From assembly GCA_023381415.1 (NCBI GenBank), contig JAMCUN010000007.1, forward strand, positions 1-64,000: 64,000 bases of DNA. The letters run 5' to 3'. The translations under genes and the position numbers were made by a program. This document shows, one piece after another, positions 26,264 through 34,414 of this stretch (the stretch's first letter is position 1; every line of letters begins with the position of its first letter). Below the pieces are notes generated by a model. The model was given only the letters and a program-made list of their open reading frames with translations, did not search any database and was not told where the DNA came from. Source of the stretch: Thermoplasmatota archaeon (GTDB lineage: Archaea > Thermoplasmatota > Thermoplasmata > Thermoplasmatales > GCA-001856825).

Positions 26264-27103
26264 CTAAGGTAAAACCTGCGGGGACAGCGCTGTATCTTTC
26301 TGGTATCTTCCACGCCCGACAAACCTCAGATACCCCCTGTCTCTGAGGATCTGGAGCTGCTGCCTGATCTTTTCCTTTATGTGTCTGTTACCGGGATGGT
26401 TCCTCTCGAAAAAATGTTGAAACGAATAGGCATCTTCAAGTGAAAATGTTGATGGAAGTCTATCGATAACCAGCAGCATGTCTCCAATCCAGCTACGCCT
26501 CTCAAGATCACCTTTCAGTATCGATTCCACAGCTGCCCATCTATACATTACTTCTTCTTTCGGCAGTATTTCTGAGTCGCTTATCATCGGAATCTTTCCC
26601 AAATCAGGAACTGCATCAAGGATAATTTCGGAACCAACCCAGTTATTCCGTATTGCAAGTTGGCTCAATGCCTTTCTCCTAACGATGTTATTCCTGTTGA
26701 AAGACAATCTGTGGATAAACAGGCCGTCTTTCACTTCCTTCTCCCGAAGGCTGTAGTGGAGAAGGATCAGAGATGGAAATGCACCGAGTTCCAAGCTCCT
26801 GATAGTTGTGTAGTATTCTGCACCTATTATCCTATTAGGGAAGCGGTTTCGCGGAAACGACTTCATGCTTTTCAGCTGAAAATCATCCTTGTCATAAGAA
26901 AGCAGCAACAATCTTTTGCTCCTGTGGCTGCAGTAGAAGTCATAGACCTCGGTGTTGTCCTTGTAAGGATGAAGGTGGAGCCCGCACCTGGGGCAGTATA
27001 GATTGTCCCTCGCCCATGATTCAGTGACTTTCCTCGCGATCTGCGACGGACTTTTATAAGTCTCAATAGCCTTCGACAGGTAAGAGGAAATGTCTAGGTC
27101 CAC
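26264..27103 (-). CDS. DpnI-like restriction-endonuclease-fold protein with altered active site
   Basis: The 279-residue product matches DpnI along its length. AIETYKSPSQIARKVTESW and YCPRCG (C37, C40) correspond to the DpnI N-terminus, VYDFYC (D55, C58) to the catalytic Asp and third zinc Cys, and RRKALSQLAIRNNWVGSEI to the middle. HIKEKIRQQLQILRD (241-255) with FVGRGRYQK is almost identical to the DpnI winged helix that reads methylated GATC. The differences matter. The fourth zinc Cys is R61, about ten residues are inserted, and the ExK pair appears as Q76-L-K78. E95 follows 17 residues after K78. The start is GTG. Active restriction is therefore not assured. Confidence 0.82.
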   Translation of the reverse strand: MDLDISSYLSKAIETYKSPSQIARKVTESWARDNLYCPRCGLHLHPYKDNTEVYDFYCSHRSKRLLLLSYDKDDFQLKSMKSFPRNRFPNRIIGAEYYTTIRSLELGAFPSLILLHYSLREKEVKDGLFIHRLSFNRNNIVRRKALSQLAIRNNWVGSEIILDAVPDLGKIPMISDSEILPKEEVMYRWAAVESILKGDLERRSWIGDMLLVIDRLPSTFSLEDAYSFQHFFERNHPGNRHIKEKIRQQLQILRDRGYLRFVGRGRYQKDTALSPQVLP

Positions 27104-27155
27104 ATTACCAAATCATACTTGGATCTAAATGTTTTTATCCACATTGCATGGAAAA

Positions 27156-27228
27156 CGCCGCTGACCGGGCTCGAACCGGTGACCTCCCGGTTAACAGCCG
27201 GGTGCTCTACCAACTAAGCTACAGCGGC
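27156..27228 (-). tRNA. tRNA-Asn (anticodon GTT)
   Basis: A 73-base tRNA on the minus strand. The acceptor is GCCGCTG/CAGCGGC, the anticodon arm is CCCGG-CTGTTAA-CCGGG with GTT, and the T arm is ACCGG-TTCGAGC-CCGGT. The discriminator is G, as usual for Asn. No intron. An AATATTATTA box lies about 30 bases upstream. Confidence 0.95.
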
Positions 27229-27344
27229 TAGAAGCCTTATGAGTAGCTGATAATAATATTTTCCGATGTATCAGGACAGATTAGTAGGAACCAAACAGCA
27301 AAGTATTCACACAATATACACATAACAACTTCTGAGGAGATCTG

Positions 27345-27857
27345 ATGTCTGAGCAAACTATCGAGAATTTCCTTCTCGAGAACGGAAACATAAAGTTCGG
27401 CAAGTTCAAGCTTGCTTCGGGGAAGGAGTCTGATTACTACGTGGACGTGAAGAGCGCTCTTTTGAATCCTTCGTTCCTGAGGGAGATTTCGAAAAGGGCT
27501 GCCCAATTCATAACTGGCGAACGGATTGCCTGTGTAGAGCTTGGGGCGGTACCGCTGGGAGTGGCAGTCTCTCTCGAAACCGGAAAGGAACTGATAATCA
27601 TAAGGAAGGAGAAGAAGGAGCACGGGCTGGAAAAAGTCTACGAAGGAAAGGTGGAGATGGGAGAGACGATAACATTCGTGGAGGATGTTACAACCACTGG
27701 CGGAACATTGATCAGGGCAATAACGAAACTGAATGAGATGCACGTAAGGACGGACAGGGTCGTTGTAGTCGTTGACAGGAAGGAGGGTGCGAGGGAGGCT
27801 CTGGAGTATGAAGGGGTCGAACTGATAAGCCTAGTGGATATAGACAAGTTGCGATGA
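27345..27857 (+). CDS. pyrE: Orotate phosphoribosyltransferase
   Basis: The 170-residue enzyme makes OMP from orotate and PRPP. The family marks are FKLASGKESDYYVDVKSA near the N-terminus, the ELGAVPLGVAV loop, RKEKKEHG (catalytic loop lysines) and the PRPP motif FVEDVTTTGGTL. The length is typical of archaeal PyrE. The start is an ATG. It stands ahead of an HTH regulator gene, separated by 46 bases. Confidence 0.93.
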   Translation: MSEQTIENFLLENGNIKFGKFKLASGKESDYYVDVKSALLNPSFLREISKRAAQFITGERIACVELGAVPLGVAVSLETGKELIIIRKEKKEHGLEKVYEGKVEMGETITFVEDVTTTGGTLIRAITKLNEMHVRTDRVVVVVDRKEGAREALEYEGVELISLVDIDKLR

Positions 27858-27903
27858 GCAAGTACTTAAATATTTGGTTTTTCTTATTCTCTGAGGACAA
27901 GCA

Positions 27904-28848
27904 ATGGACAGGAGACAAGAAATCATTGCCTCAATAATAAGGACTGCCTCGCGAGCTGGCTACAGCACTATATATGCAGACGAGAGTCTATCCTACACTT
28001 TCGACCTGATCCTGCGGAACGAAAGCCAGATAATGGTGGTAAAGGTCATGAATAATGTAGGGGTTTTAACCGAGGAGACATCGAAGGCAGTACTGGCCAT
28101 TTCAAGATTTCTGGATGCCCATCCTCTGATAGTCGGTGTCAACAACAGGGAGGAAAAGATAGAGGATGGTGTTATCTACAGCAGGTATTCTCTGCCGATA
28201 ATCTCACACCAGACCCTGATATCGTATTTGAAGGAAGGGGAAGAGCCCAGGGTGAGGGCTGGGCCAGGAGGGTTCTATGTGGAGATAGACGCCGAGAAGC
28301 TCAAGAGGATAAGGGAATCAAGGGGGATCTCCCTCGGAGATATCGCGAGTGCTATAGGGACCACTAGAAGAACAGTCCTGATGTACCAGTCGGGGATGTC
28401 CGCATCGATAGACATCGCGCTCAAGATGGAAGAATTCCTTGGGGAGGAGGTAATGGACTATGTATCATTCCTGTGGAATGTGGAAGGAGGTCACCTTTCG
28501 ACAGGCTTCAGGAAGATGCGTGAATTCGAGAGGCTAGTAAATCAGGAGATCAGCAAGAAAGGATTTGAGATATACCCAATAAAAAGGTCAATAGTAAACT
28601 TCCTCATGGAAGATTCTGAATCATCGTATCTCGGCGGAATAGAAGAGGAGATTTCAAGAATAGAAAGGAAGATGGAATATCTCAGCGAACTCTCAGAGGT
28701 GTGCAACAAAGAGGGTCTGCTGATAGTCAAGAAGGCCCCCGAGAAACCAAAAGGATATAAGATTCCCGTAATTTCGTACTCAGAGCTCGAACAGTTCGAG
28801 GACAAGGACGAACTGAAGGGAGTGATCGAGGAGAGAAGAAACAGTTGA
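27904..28848 (+). CDS. Archaeal HTH-type (Cro/C1) transcriptional regulator
   Basis: The 314-residue product matches a family of archaeal regulators with three parts. The N-terminal alpha/beta domain (about 1-125) has a PD-(D/E)xK-nuclease-like outline (ESLSYTFDLILRN, then QIMVVKVMNN). A Cro/C1 helix-turn-helix spans about 132-182 (LKRIRESRGISLGDIASAIG, then RTVLMYQSG). A C-terminal helical part follows. It presumably binds DNA near its own operon; the regulon is unknown. It overlaps the next gene by 4 bases. Confidence 0.78.
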   Translation: MDRRQEIIASIIRTASRAGYSTIYADESLSYTFDLILRNESQIMVVKVMNNVGVLTEETSKAVLAISRFLDAHPLIVGVNNREEKIEDGVIYSRYSLPIISHQTLISYLKEGEEPRVRAGPGGFYVEIDAEKLKRIRESRGISLGDIASAIGTTRRTVLMYQSGMSASIDIALKMEEFLGEEVMDYVSFLWNVEGGHLSTGFRKMREFERLVNQEISKKGFEIYPIKRSIVNFLMEDSESSYLGGIEEEISRIERKMEYLSELSEVCNKEGLLIVKKAPEKPKGYKIPVISYSELEQFEDKDELKGVIEERRNS

Positions 28849-29531
28849 GAGCTGATCTCGAAGGAACAGACCGGATAGTGATACTGGGAGTCAATAAGGC
28901 GCTGAGGGAATCCGGCAGGACAGTAGAAGAGGCATTTTCATCCGGGCATTTTGATATCATACTCATCTCCATCACGGAGGAGGAGGTAGATGGGTTGAGA
29001 AAATACATTGAGAACCCTGTAGAGGTGGAGATGGATGACGTTGAGATCATATACGAATATTTCATGAAAAATTTTGGTGATACTTCCATACCGCCCGAGG
29101 CATACATCACAGCGATAAAAATGGCGGACAAGAACGGGGTAGAAGTGAGAGGGATAGACATACCATCAGGGGAATATGAGGACGTCTTTATAGATAACGT
29201 GCAGCTCTCAGATATGCTACTGTTAAGCCTCAGGAGGAGGAGGCTGCTGAAGAAGAGATGGGACCTTTCCGACCTGGATAACTTCATCACCCAGTGGGAT
29301 TCCTATGTTAACAAGGGAGGATACCTCAAGGTGGAGAAGGAGCGTGCGAAGCACATGGCCGCAGAGATAGTGAACAGGAAGAGGGGGAATACCCTGGTTG
29401 TAGTGGAATCAGAGCGCTTCAACGATCTGCTTGAAAGCCTGAGTAGTACTCTCCAAGGATATACACTTCAGGAGAACGTGGGAGGGAAGAGGGCGGTTTC
29501 GTCAGGTGGACTCTCCCAAAGCGTTTCTTGA
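28845..29531 (+). CDS. Uncharacterised protein, possibly TraB-like
   Basis: The 228-residue product begins at a TTG that overlaps the stop of the HTH gene. It is not confidently recognised. The order GHFDIILISITEEEV, then IPPEAYITAIKMADKNGVEVRGIDI vaguely recalls TraB/GumN-type proteins, but the metal-ligand motifs of that family are not evident. The C-terminal 38 codons (29419-29531) overlap the convergent rlmE gene, so one DNA stretch encodes two proteins. Confidence 0.55.
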   Translation: MRADLEGTDRIVILGVNKALRESGRTVEEAFSSGHFDIILISITEEEVDGLRKYIENPVEVEMDDVEIIYEYFMKNFGDTSIPPEAYITAIKMADKNGVEVRGIDIPSGEYEDVFIDNVQLSDMLLLSLRRRRLLKKRWDLSDLDNFITQWDSYVNKGGYLKVEKERAKHMAAEIVNRKRGNTLVVVESERFNDLLESLSSTLQGYTLQENVGGKRAVSSGGLSQSVS

Positions 29532-30027
29532 ATTCTTTCTTCATCTCTTCCGTGAGGTCCCCCTGAAGGGTCTTGACTAGCGCCTTGCCGTTTCTTGTAA
29601 GAACTCTATCGCATATATCAAGGACTCTCTTCACGATGAAGTATGAATTCGCCTGGTCCCTTGACCTGTCGCCGCTTGTGTGCATAAGGATGTCTGAGAG
29701 CACGAGATCGAAGCCTTCTGGAGACAGCTCCAGTACTTTACTCCAGATGTCATCATGAAATATGTCTCCCCTCAGGAAATGGACGTCCTTTATCCTCCCC
29801 ATAAGGGTCAGGTCCAGTGCTACGTTTATCCCATCTCCATTAACCATAGAGCAGTACTGGCTCCACCCGCCTGGAGAAGAACCAAGGTCAAGTATCCTCA
29901 TTCCATTCTGTATGAGTTCGAATTTCTCGTCCATCTGCTTAAGTTTGTATATCGCCCTGCTCCTGAACCCCTCCGTTCTAGCTTTCTTATAATAAGGCTC
30001 TGATCTTCTCCTCTGAATCCACGACAT
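29419..30027 (-). CDS. rlmE: FtsJ/RlmE-type 23S rRNA 2'-O-ribose methyltransferase
   Basis: The 202-residue enzyme begins with PYYKKARTEGFRSRAIYKL, the RNA-binding lead-in of FtsJ proteins, then ILDLGSSPGGWSQY (SAM loop, 46-59). The catalytic K-D-K-E set is represented by the lysine in IYKL, D in DLVLSDILMH, K in ALVKTL and E in SPEVYIL. It methylates a ribose of 23S rRNA (U2552-type site in E. coli). It starts 7 bases after gcvH. Its 3' end overlaps the convergent 28845-29531 gene by 113 bases. Confidence 0.88.
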   Translation of the reverse strand: MSWIQRRRSEPYYKKARTEGFRSRAIYKLKQMDEKFELIQNGMRILDLGSSPGGWSQYCSMVNGDGINVALDLTLMGRIKDVHFLRGDIFHDDIWSKVLELSPEGFDLVLSDILMHTSGDRSRDQANSYFIVKRVLDICDRVLTRNGKALVKTLQGDLTEEMKKEFKKRFGRVHLTKPPSSLPRSPEVYILGEYYSGFQADR

Positions 30028-30034
30028 CTGAAAT

Positions 30035-30409
30035 TTACTTTACCAGTTTTTCGTAAGCCTCTTTCTTCATCAGGCTGTTTACTTCGGAAGGCTTGCTCAT
30101 CTGGAGTTTAACGATCCAGGCATCGTAAGGATTCTTGTTAATCTCCTCAGGTGTCTTTTCAAGGGCCTTGTTAACTTCAATGACCTTGCCTGTAATTGGA
30201 GAATAGAAATCCTCTGCAGATTTCACGCTCTCGACAGTTCCTATTATTTCTCCTGCCTTTATGATTGCCCCAATCTTAGGGAAGTCAACGTATACTATAT
30301 CAGACATTTGATTCTGGGCAAAATCTGTGATACCGACCGATGCTATATCTCCGTCAATCTTGAGCCATTCGTGCGTTTTGGTGTAGTATAGACCGTCTTT
30401 AACGATCAT
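30035..30409 (-). CDS. gcvH: Glycine cleavage system H protein
   Basis: The 124-residue lipoyl protein has THEWLKIDGDIASVGITDFA and the lipoylation site K63 in TVESVKSAED, followed by SPITGKVIEVN. It shuttles the methylamine group between the P, T and L proteins of glycine cleavage, and in some organisms also serves in lipoate assembly. The other glycine cleavage genes are not in the window. It is the first gene of a pair with rlmE. Confidence 0.93.
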   Translation of the reverse strand: MIVKDGLYYTKTHEWLKIDGDIASVGITDFAQNQMSDIVYVDFPKIGAIIKAGEIIGTVESVKSAEDFYSPITGKVIEVNKALEKTPEEINKNPYDAWIVKLQMSKPSEVNSLMKKEAYEKLVK

Positions 30410-30465
30410 AATCCACCGATGTCAAAGGAGGCAAAAAGTTTTGCGGAATAATCTATTTAAAGCAG

Positions 30466-30975
30466 GTGAGAAGTTTCGTTGCAATTAGTCTGAGGCCAAA
30501 CGATATACTTGAAAGTGCAATCCATCAGGTAGGGCAATCAGGAAAATCTGTAGAGGGAAGGAACCTGCACATCACCCTGAAGTTTCTCGGGGAGGTGAAA
30601 GAAATAGAGGAAATAAGAAAGAACCTAGGCAACATAAGGTTCGGCAAATTCACAGTCACACTCAAGGGAATGGGAGCTTTCCCAACGGTCCAGAATGGCA
30701 GGGTCCTTTTCGTCAAGGCGATTCCTGAGGATGTGCTGAAGTCACTTGCGAGAGAAGTTGATTCTATGACGGAGGATATACCTTTGGACCATCCCTTCAC
30801 CCCCCACATCACTCTGCTCAGAGCCAGGTATCGCAGGAATTTCTCGGATATCGTTTCAAGATACGAGAATACCAAGTTCCTGGAACAGGATGTTACCTCA
30901 TTCGCGCTTTTCGAATCTATACTGAAACCGACAGGCCCTATCTACAACGTGATAGAGGAATATCAGCTGATGTAG
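30466..30975 (+). CDS. thpR: RNA 2',3'-cyclic phosphodiesterase
   Basis: The 169-residue 2H-superfamily protein has its two HxTL motifs: HITLKFLGEV and HITLLRARY, with the typical RSFVAISLRP start. It opens 2',3'-cyclic phosphates on RNA ends, and homologues were first seen as 2'-5' RNA ligases; tRNA processing is the likely context. The start is GTG. Its last 13 bases overlap the convergent small gene at 30963. Confidence 0.9.
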   Translation: MRSFVAISLRPNDILESAIHQVGQSGKSVEGRNLHITLKFLGEVKEIEEIRKNLGNIRFGKFTVTLKGMGAFPTVQNGRVLFVKAIPEDVLKSLAREVDSMTEDIPLDHPFTPHITLLRARYRRNFSDIVSRYENTKFLEQDVTSFALFESILKPTGPIYNVIEEYQLM

Positions 30976-31220
30976 TTAACGTCGCCCTTCTCCTGTTTCT
31001 CTTTCTCCTCTGTCTGCTCCAGGACGTCAACATACAGAATTGTGCTTACAGGAATGATCCTAAGTTTCTCGTTCTTCGATGTGCCTATGTTCAAGAGTAT
31101 GGCAGGTTCCTCCCCCATAGTCAGGAAACCTTCGAGTATTCCTTCAGAAACTACATTCTCCTCGGTTGAGCTAGCAGAAAATATCCTGTACCTTGATCCT
31201 TTCGTGAGATGCGTCATCAT
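30963..31220 (-). CDS. Small beta-rich protein, Sm-like in outline
   Basis: The 85-residue product is not recognised by motif. It shows five strand-like segments (KGSRYRIFSA, VSEGILEGFLTM, EPAILLNIG, KLRIIPVSTILYVDVLE) as in small beta-barrel RNA-binding proteins, and an acidic/basic Glu-Lys tail. It starts 2 bases after the upstream winged-helix gene, so they form an operon. Confidence 0.5.
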   Translation of the reverse strand: MMTHLTKGSRYRIFSASSTEENVVSEGILEGFLTMGEEPAILLNIGTSKNEKLRIIPVSTILYVDVLEQTEEKEKQEKGDVNYIS

Positions 31221-31222
31221 TT

Positions 31223-31648
31223 CTAGTCACCAACCATTGCCTGTATGCTTTCCACTCTCTTCCTGTAATTGTCCATCGCCATCTTGACGTTAGATTCCAC
31301 GAAGTTCCATGCAAGGGGGAGTGAATTGTACCTCATCACATACCCCTTCTCCTTCCCCAGCTGCACCTCCTGAATTATCTCAAGACCCTTCAGACGGTTG
31401 AGATGCCTGTATAGGGTCGGCTTCGTCGTATCTAGATACGTCATCATTTCGTTAACTGGCCAGGTCTTGTCCGCCCGTAAGAGGAAAACGTCCTTGAACA
31501 GCCTGAATGGAACGCTCTTCCTCACAGTTTCCAGGCTGAATTCCCCCCTTTCCTCTAAATAACCAATGTCGAAAAGGAACTCAGAAAGGAGTCTATCGAT
31601 GTCATTGCTAACTGAGGGATTTTTGAGTTTGACCTGGAGTTCAAACAT
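31223..31648 (-). CDS. Winged-helix transcriptional regulator (ArsR-like)
   Basis: The 141-residue product has a winged-helix centre: PFRLFKDVFLLRADKTWPVNEMMTYLDTTKPTLYRHLNRLKGLEII, where the recognition helix is KPTLYRHLNRL, followed by a wing (QLGKEKGYVMRY). The C-terminal helix (WNFVESNVKMAMDNY) may dimerise. Targets are unknown. It is the first gene of a two-gene operon with the Sm-like protein. Confidence 0.7.
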   Translation of the reverse strand: MFELQVKLKNPSVSNDIDRLLSEFLFDIGYLEERGEFSLETVRKSVPFRLFKDVFLLRADKTWPVNEMMTYLDTTKPTLYRHLNRLKGLEIIQEVQLGKEKGYVMRYNSLPLAWNFVESNVKMAMDNYRKRVESIQAMVGD

Positions 31649-31998
31649 GGAAACTCTATTTTCTTGATATTCTTATTCTTTTCTTGATTGAATGGGATAG
31701 CGATTTGCAGAGAGACGAGGACCGGATATGGCACAATTCTTAAATAATGCATTTTTCTTTCACAACTTGACCTCTGAGGAGGACTAGTTTAATTTGACCG
31801 AAGGAGAAAACGAAGATTCAGACCCAGGCGGCACGTCCGTTTTGCGTGTCACTTGTTTAGAGTACGTGTTCGGTCCAAGTTCTGTTTTTAAAGAATTAGC
31901 GGACACGAACACATTGAGCACTGTAGAGAGAACAGTCACGAGACAAAAGGGCTATGATGAGCCAGTAGACAGATCGCTGTATTCGGGGGCGGGCACAG
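31649..31998. other. Gene-poor gap upstream of the DUF1611 gene
   Basis: This 350-base stretch has a TATA-like TTCTTAAATAATG near 31738-31747. It also contains a 70-codon TTG frame (31794-32006) with no recognisable features that ends inside the next gene. It may be leader sequence of the DUF1611 operon or a decayed gene; nothing can be supported. Confidence 0.35.
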
Positions 31999-33063
31999 GT
32001 GAGTGAAATGGACAGGGCTGTTATACTCGCGGAGAAGGTGTTTTCCTCCACCTACGGCAAGACGGCTCACGGGCTTGTGAGATATTCCACGCGTTTCAAG
32101 ATCGTCGCGGTTATAGATTCACAGCTTGTAGGGCTCGATGCAGGGGAGTATCTGGAGGGAAGGAACAAGGGGATACCCATTGTGGCTACTCTGGATGATT
32201 CACTCAAGTTCAATCCAAAGTATCTCATCGTTGGTGCGGCTACAGACGGAGGAGTCCTACCTGCAGAATACAGGGAAGTGATAAGGAGGGCGATCGGAAT
32301 GGGGATAGGGATAATCAATGGGCTCCATGATTTTGTTTCTGACGATCCTGAGCTCAACGGACTGGCCCGCGAAAAGAACGTAGAAATCATAGATGTCAGG
32401 AAGATGTTCAGGGACAGGAAAATTCCTTTCACGGGAGAGATTGAGAAAGTAAAATCCTTCAAGATCGCAGTCCTGGGAACTGACAGCGCAATCGGAAAGA
32501 GAACGACAACGATCATGCTCATGAACGAACTGAAGAGAAGGGGTTTCAGCGCCGAGATGGTCGGGACGGGGCAGACATCGTGGATGCAGGGCATAGAGCA
32601 CACTGCAGTCATAGACGCAACTATCAACGATTTTGTCGCAGGAGCAATAGAGAATGAAGTTGTTGGTGTGTGGAAGAAGTATGCCCCTGATTTCATACTT
32701 CTTGAGGGGCAGGGTTCGGTAGTTCATCCAGCATATCCTGGAAGTTTCGAGATTATAGCTGCAGGAAGACCGGATGCAATAATACTTCAGGATGCTCCTG
32801 GAAGAAAGTTCCTCGACGGATTCGAGCGCTATCCTATGCCAGAACCCGGGAAGGTCATTAAGATACTTGAACTGTTATCTGGAAAGAAGGTAATAGCCAT
32901 AACAATTAACACCCAGAATCTCACGGCGCAGGAGGCTCTGCAAGCATCACAGGAGTATGAAATGAAGTACCACATTCCCGCTATCATTCCAATGATAGAC
33001 ATTGAAAGACTAGGAGAACTGGTGGCTGAATTTGCAAGCCAGAAGCAAGTTGTTATCGATTGA
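31999..33063 (+). CDS. DUF1611 (DgcN-like) P-loop protein
   Basis: The 354-residue product has the DUF1611 layout. An N-terminal Rossmann-like part (about 1-130) has KIVAVIDSQLVGLDAG and YLIVGAATDGGVLP. A C-terminal P-loop part has VLGTDSAIGKRTTT (Walker A), then GTGQTSWMQG, DFILLEGQGSVVHP and VIAITINTQN. Some bacterial members (DgcN) act on D-glutamate. It starts at GTG 31999, or ATG 32008. Its 3' end overlaps the start of the next gene, so the two are translationally coupled. Confidence 0.75.
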   Translation: MSEMDRAVILAEKVFSSTYGKTAHGLVRYSTRFKIVAVIDSQLVGLDAGEYLEGRNKGIPIVATLDDSLKFNPKYLIVGAATDGGVLPAEYREVIRRAIGMGIGIINGLHDFVSDDPELNGLAREKNVEIIDVRKMFRDRKIPFTGEIEKVKSFKIAVLGTDSAIGKRTTTIMLMNELKRRGFSAEMVGTGQTSWMQGIEHTAVIDATINDFVAGAIENEVVGVWKKYAPDFILLEGQGSVVHPAYPGSFEIIAAGRPDAIILQDAPGRKFLDGFERYPMPEPGKVIKILELLSGKKVIAITINTQNLTAQEALQASQEYEMKYHIPAIIPMIDIERLGELVAEFASQKQVVID

Positions 33064-34414
33064 AAAAGTAAGATTGCTTGAGCCTGAGCTCCGGAATGAT
33101 CTTATCTCATTGAAATACCTGGTTGACGGCGAAGATATTTCAATATCGTTCAAGTACGACTTCCCAATATCTATAGACAGGCAGGATATCAGACTGCTGT
33201 CCCTCATACCCCTGGTGAACTACTCCCTATTCACTGAGCGCATAGACGCCGAATTTCCTATAACTAAGGAAGACTATGATTTCATCAACAAAATGATGGT
33301 CATCAACAGCAGGGAGATATACGTCAACAAGTTGCTCAAGAGAGGGGAATTCTACAGGGATGAATTCATTCCGACTTCCCCGAACGAAGATGAGGCGAGC
33401 CACTCTCCCCAACTTGACGTAAGAATAGAACAGAATTCAAGGAGTCCTTACAAGAAGGATGGATCAGTTGCTATAATGTCAAGCGGAGGGAAGGACAGTC
33501 TTCTCACCTACGGCATAATGAAGGAGATAGGGGCGAACGTATATCCGATATTCATAAACGAATCCGGGGGGCACTGGAAGACAGCTAGCGTGGCATACGA
33601 CTATTTCAGAGCTAACAACAAGAATACGCTGAGGATATGGACGACAATAGACAGATTCTACAGGAAGATGAATTCAAAGGTAAAGGCGCTAAATGACAGA
33701 GCACTTTCAATGTGGTCTGACACTTATCCTGTGCAGTTGTTCATATTCCCCGTCTACCTGTTTTCCTCTCTTCCCTACTACACGAAATTCGGCATATCAG
33801 GGGTAATGAAGGGTGACGAATTTGATGATCCCAGAGCGTTCGTACCTGAGTTTGGGATCAACCACTATTACGCGATCTACGACCAGACGCAATCTTTCGA
33901 CGTTGCACTAAATGAATACTTCAGGAAGATAGGCTACGACATCAGGTTCTACTCGGCAGTCAGGAACATAACTGGGCTGGTGGAAGAGAGGATACTGTTC
34001 AACAGGTACCCGGAACTTGCGAGGTTACAGAGGTCCTGTCACAGCTGCCATGATGAGAACGGAGAGATAGTTCCGTGCGGCAGGTGCACCAAATGTGACG
34101 GAATACTCCTGTTCCTTACAGCCAATTCATTGGACCCTAGGTTGATCAACTATAAAGAACAGGACGTAAAGGATTTCGAAAACACCTACATGGAAAGAAA
34201 ATTCAGGCTGGACGAGGATGAGAGGGAGCATTGCAAGTATCTGATCTCTAAGGGGACAAGAGGAAGGTACAGCCGGCATATAGAAAAAATTCATGAAGAC
34301 CCGGGTTTCAGCGATAGCAGCCTGATAGACGAAGCGTGGCGCGAGAAGATTATGGCAATACTGAGGGAATATACTGAGGGCACCACTCATCTGGAAAACG
34401 GCGAGTGGGTCTAG
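33032..34414 (+). CDS. PP-loop ATPase, MurL-like
   Basis: The 460-residue product has an N-terminal domain of unknown role (about 1-145) and then a PP-loop ATP-pyrophosphatase domain starting IMSSGGKDSLLTYG. A four-cysteine cluster follows (C-x2-C and C-x2-C-x2-C in SCHSC and CGRCTKC). PP-loop enzymes activate a carbonyl or carboxyl by AMP. Domain order and length recall MurL, the bacterial L-Glu to D-Glu epimerase of UDP-MurNAc-dipeptide; that match is from memory. The start is a TTG (33032 or 33050), overlapping the DUF1611 gene. Confidence 0.65.
   Translation: MQARSKLLSIEKVRLLEPELRNDLISLKYLVDGEDISISFKYDFPISIDRQDIRLLSLIPLVNYSLFTERIDAEFPITKEDYDFINKMMVINSREIYVNKLLKRGEFYRDEFIPTSPNEDEASHSPQLDVRIEQNSRSPYKKDGSVAIMSSGGKDSLLTYGIMKEIGANVYPIFINESGGHWKTASVAYDYFRANNKNTLRIWTTIDRFYRKMNSKVKALNDRALSMWSDTYPVQLFIFPVYLFSSLPYYTKFGISGVMKGDEFDDPRAFVPEFGINHYYAIYDQTQSFDVALNEYFRKIGYDIRFYSAVRNITGLVEERILFNRYPELARLQRSCHSCHDENGEIVPCGRCTKCDGILLFLTANSLDPRLINYKEQDVKDFENTYMERKFRLDEDEREHCKYLISKGTRGRYSRHIEKIHEDPGFSDSSLIDEAWREKIMAILREYTEGTTHLENGEWV

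Noticed and set aside
31794-32006. 70-codon frame starting with TTG ahead of the DUF1611 gene
   Set aside because: No recognisable features, ends inside the next gene in another frame, and its composition looks random; kept only as a note in the gap.
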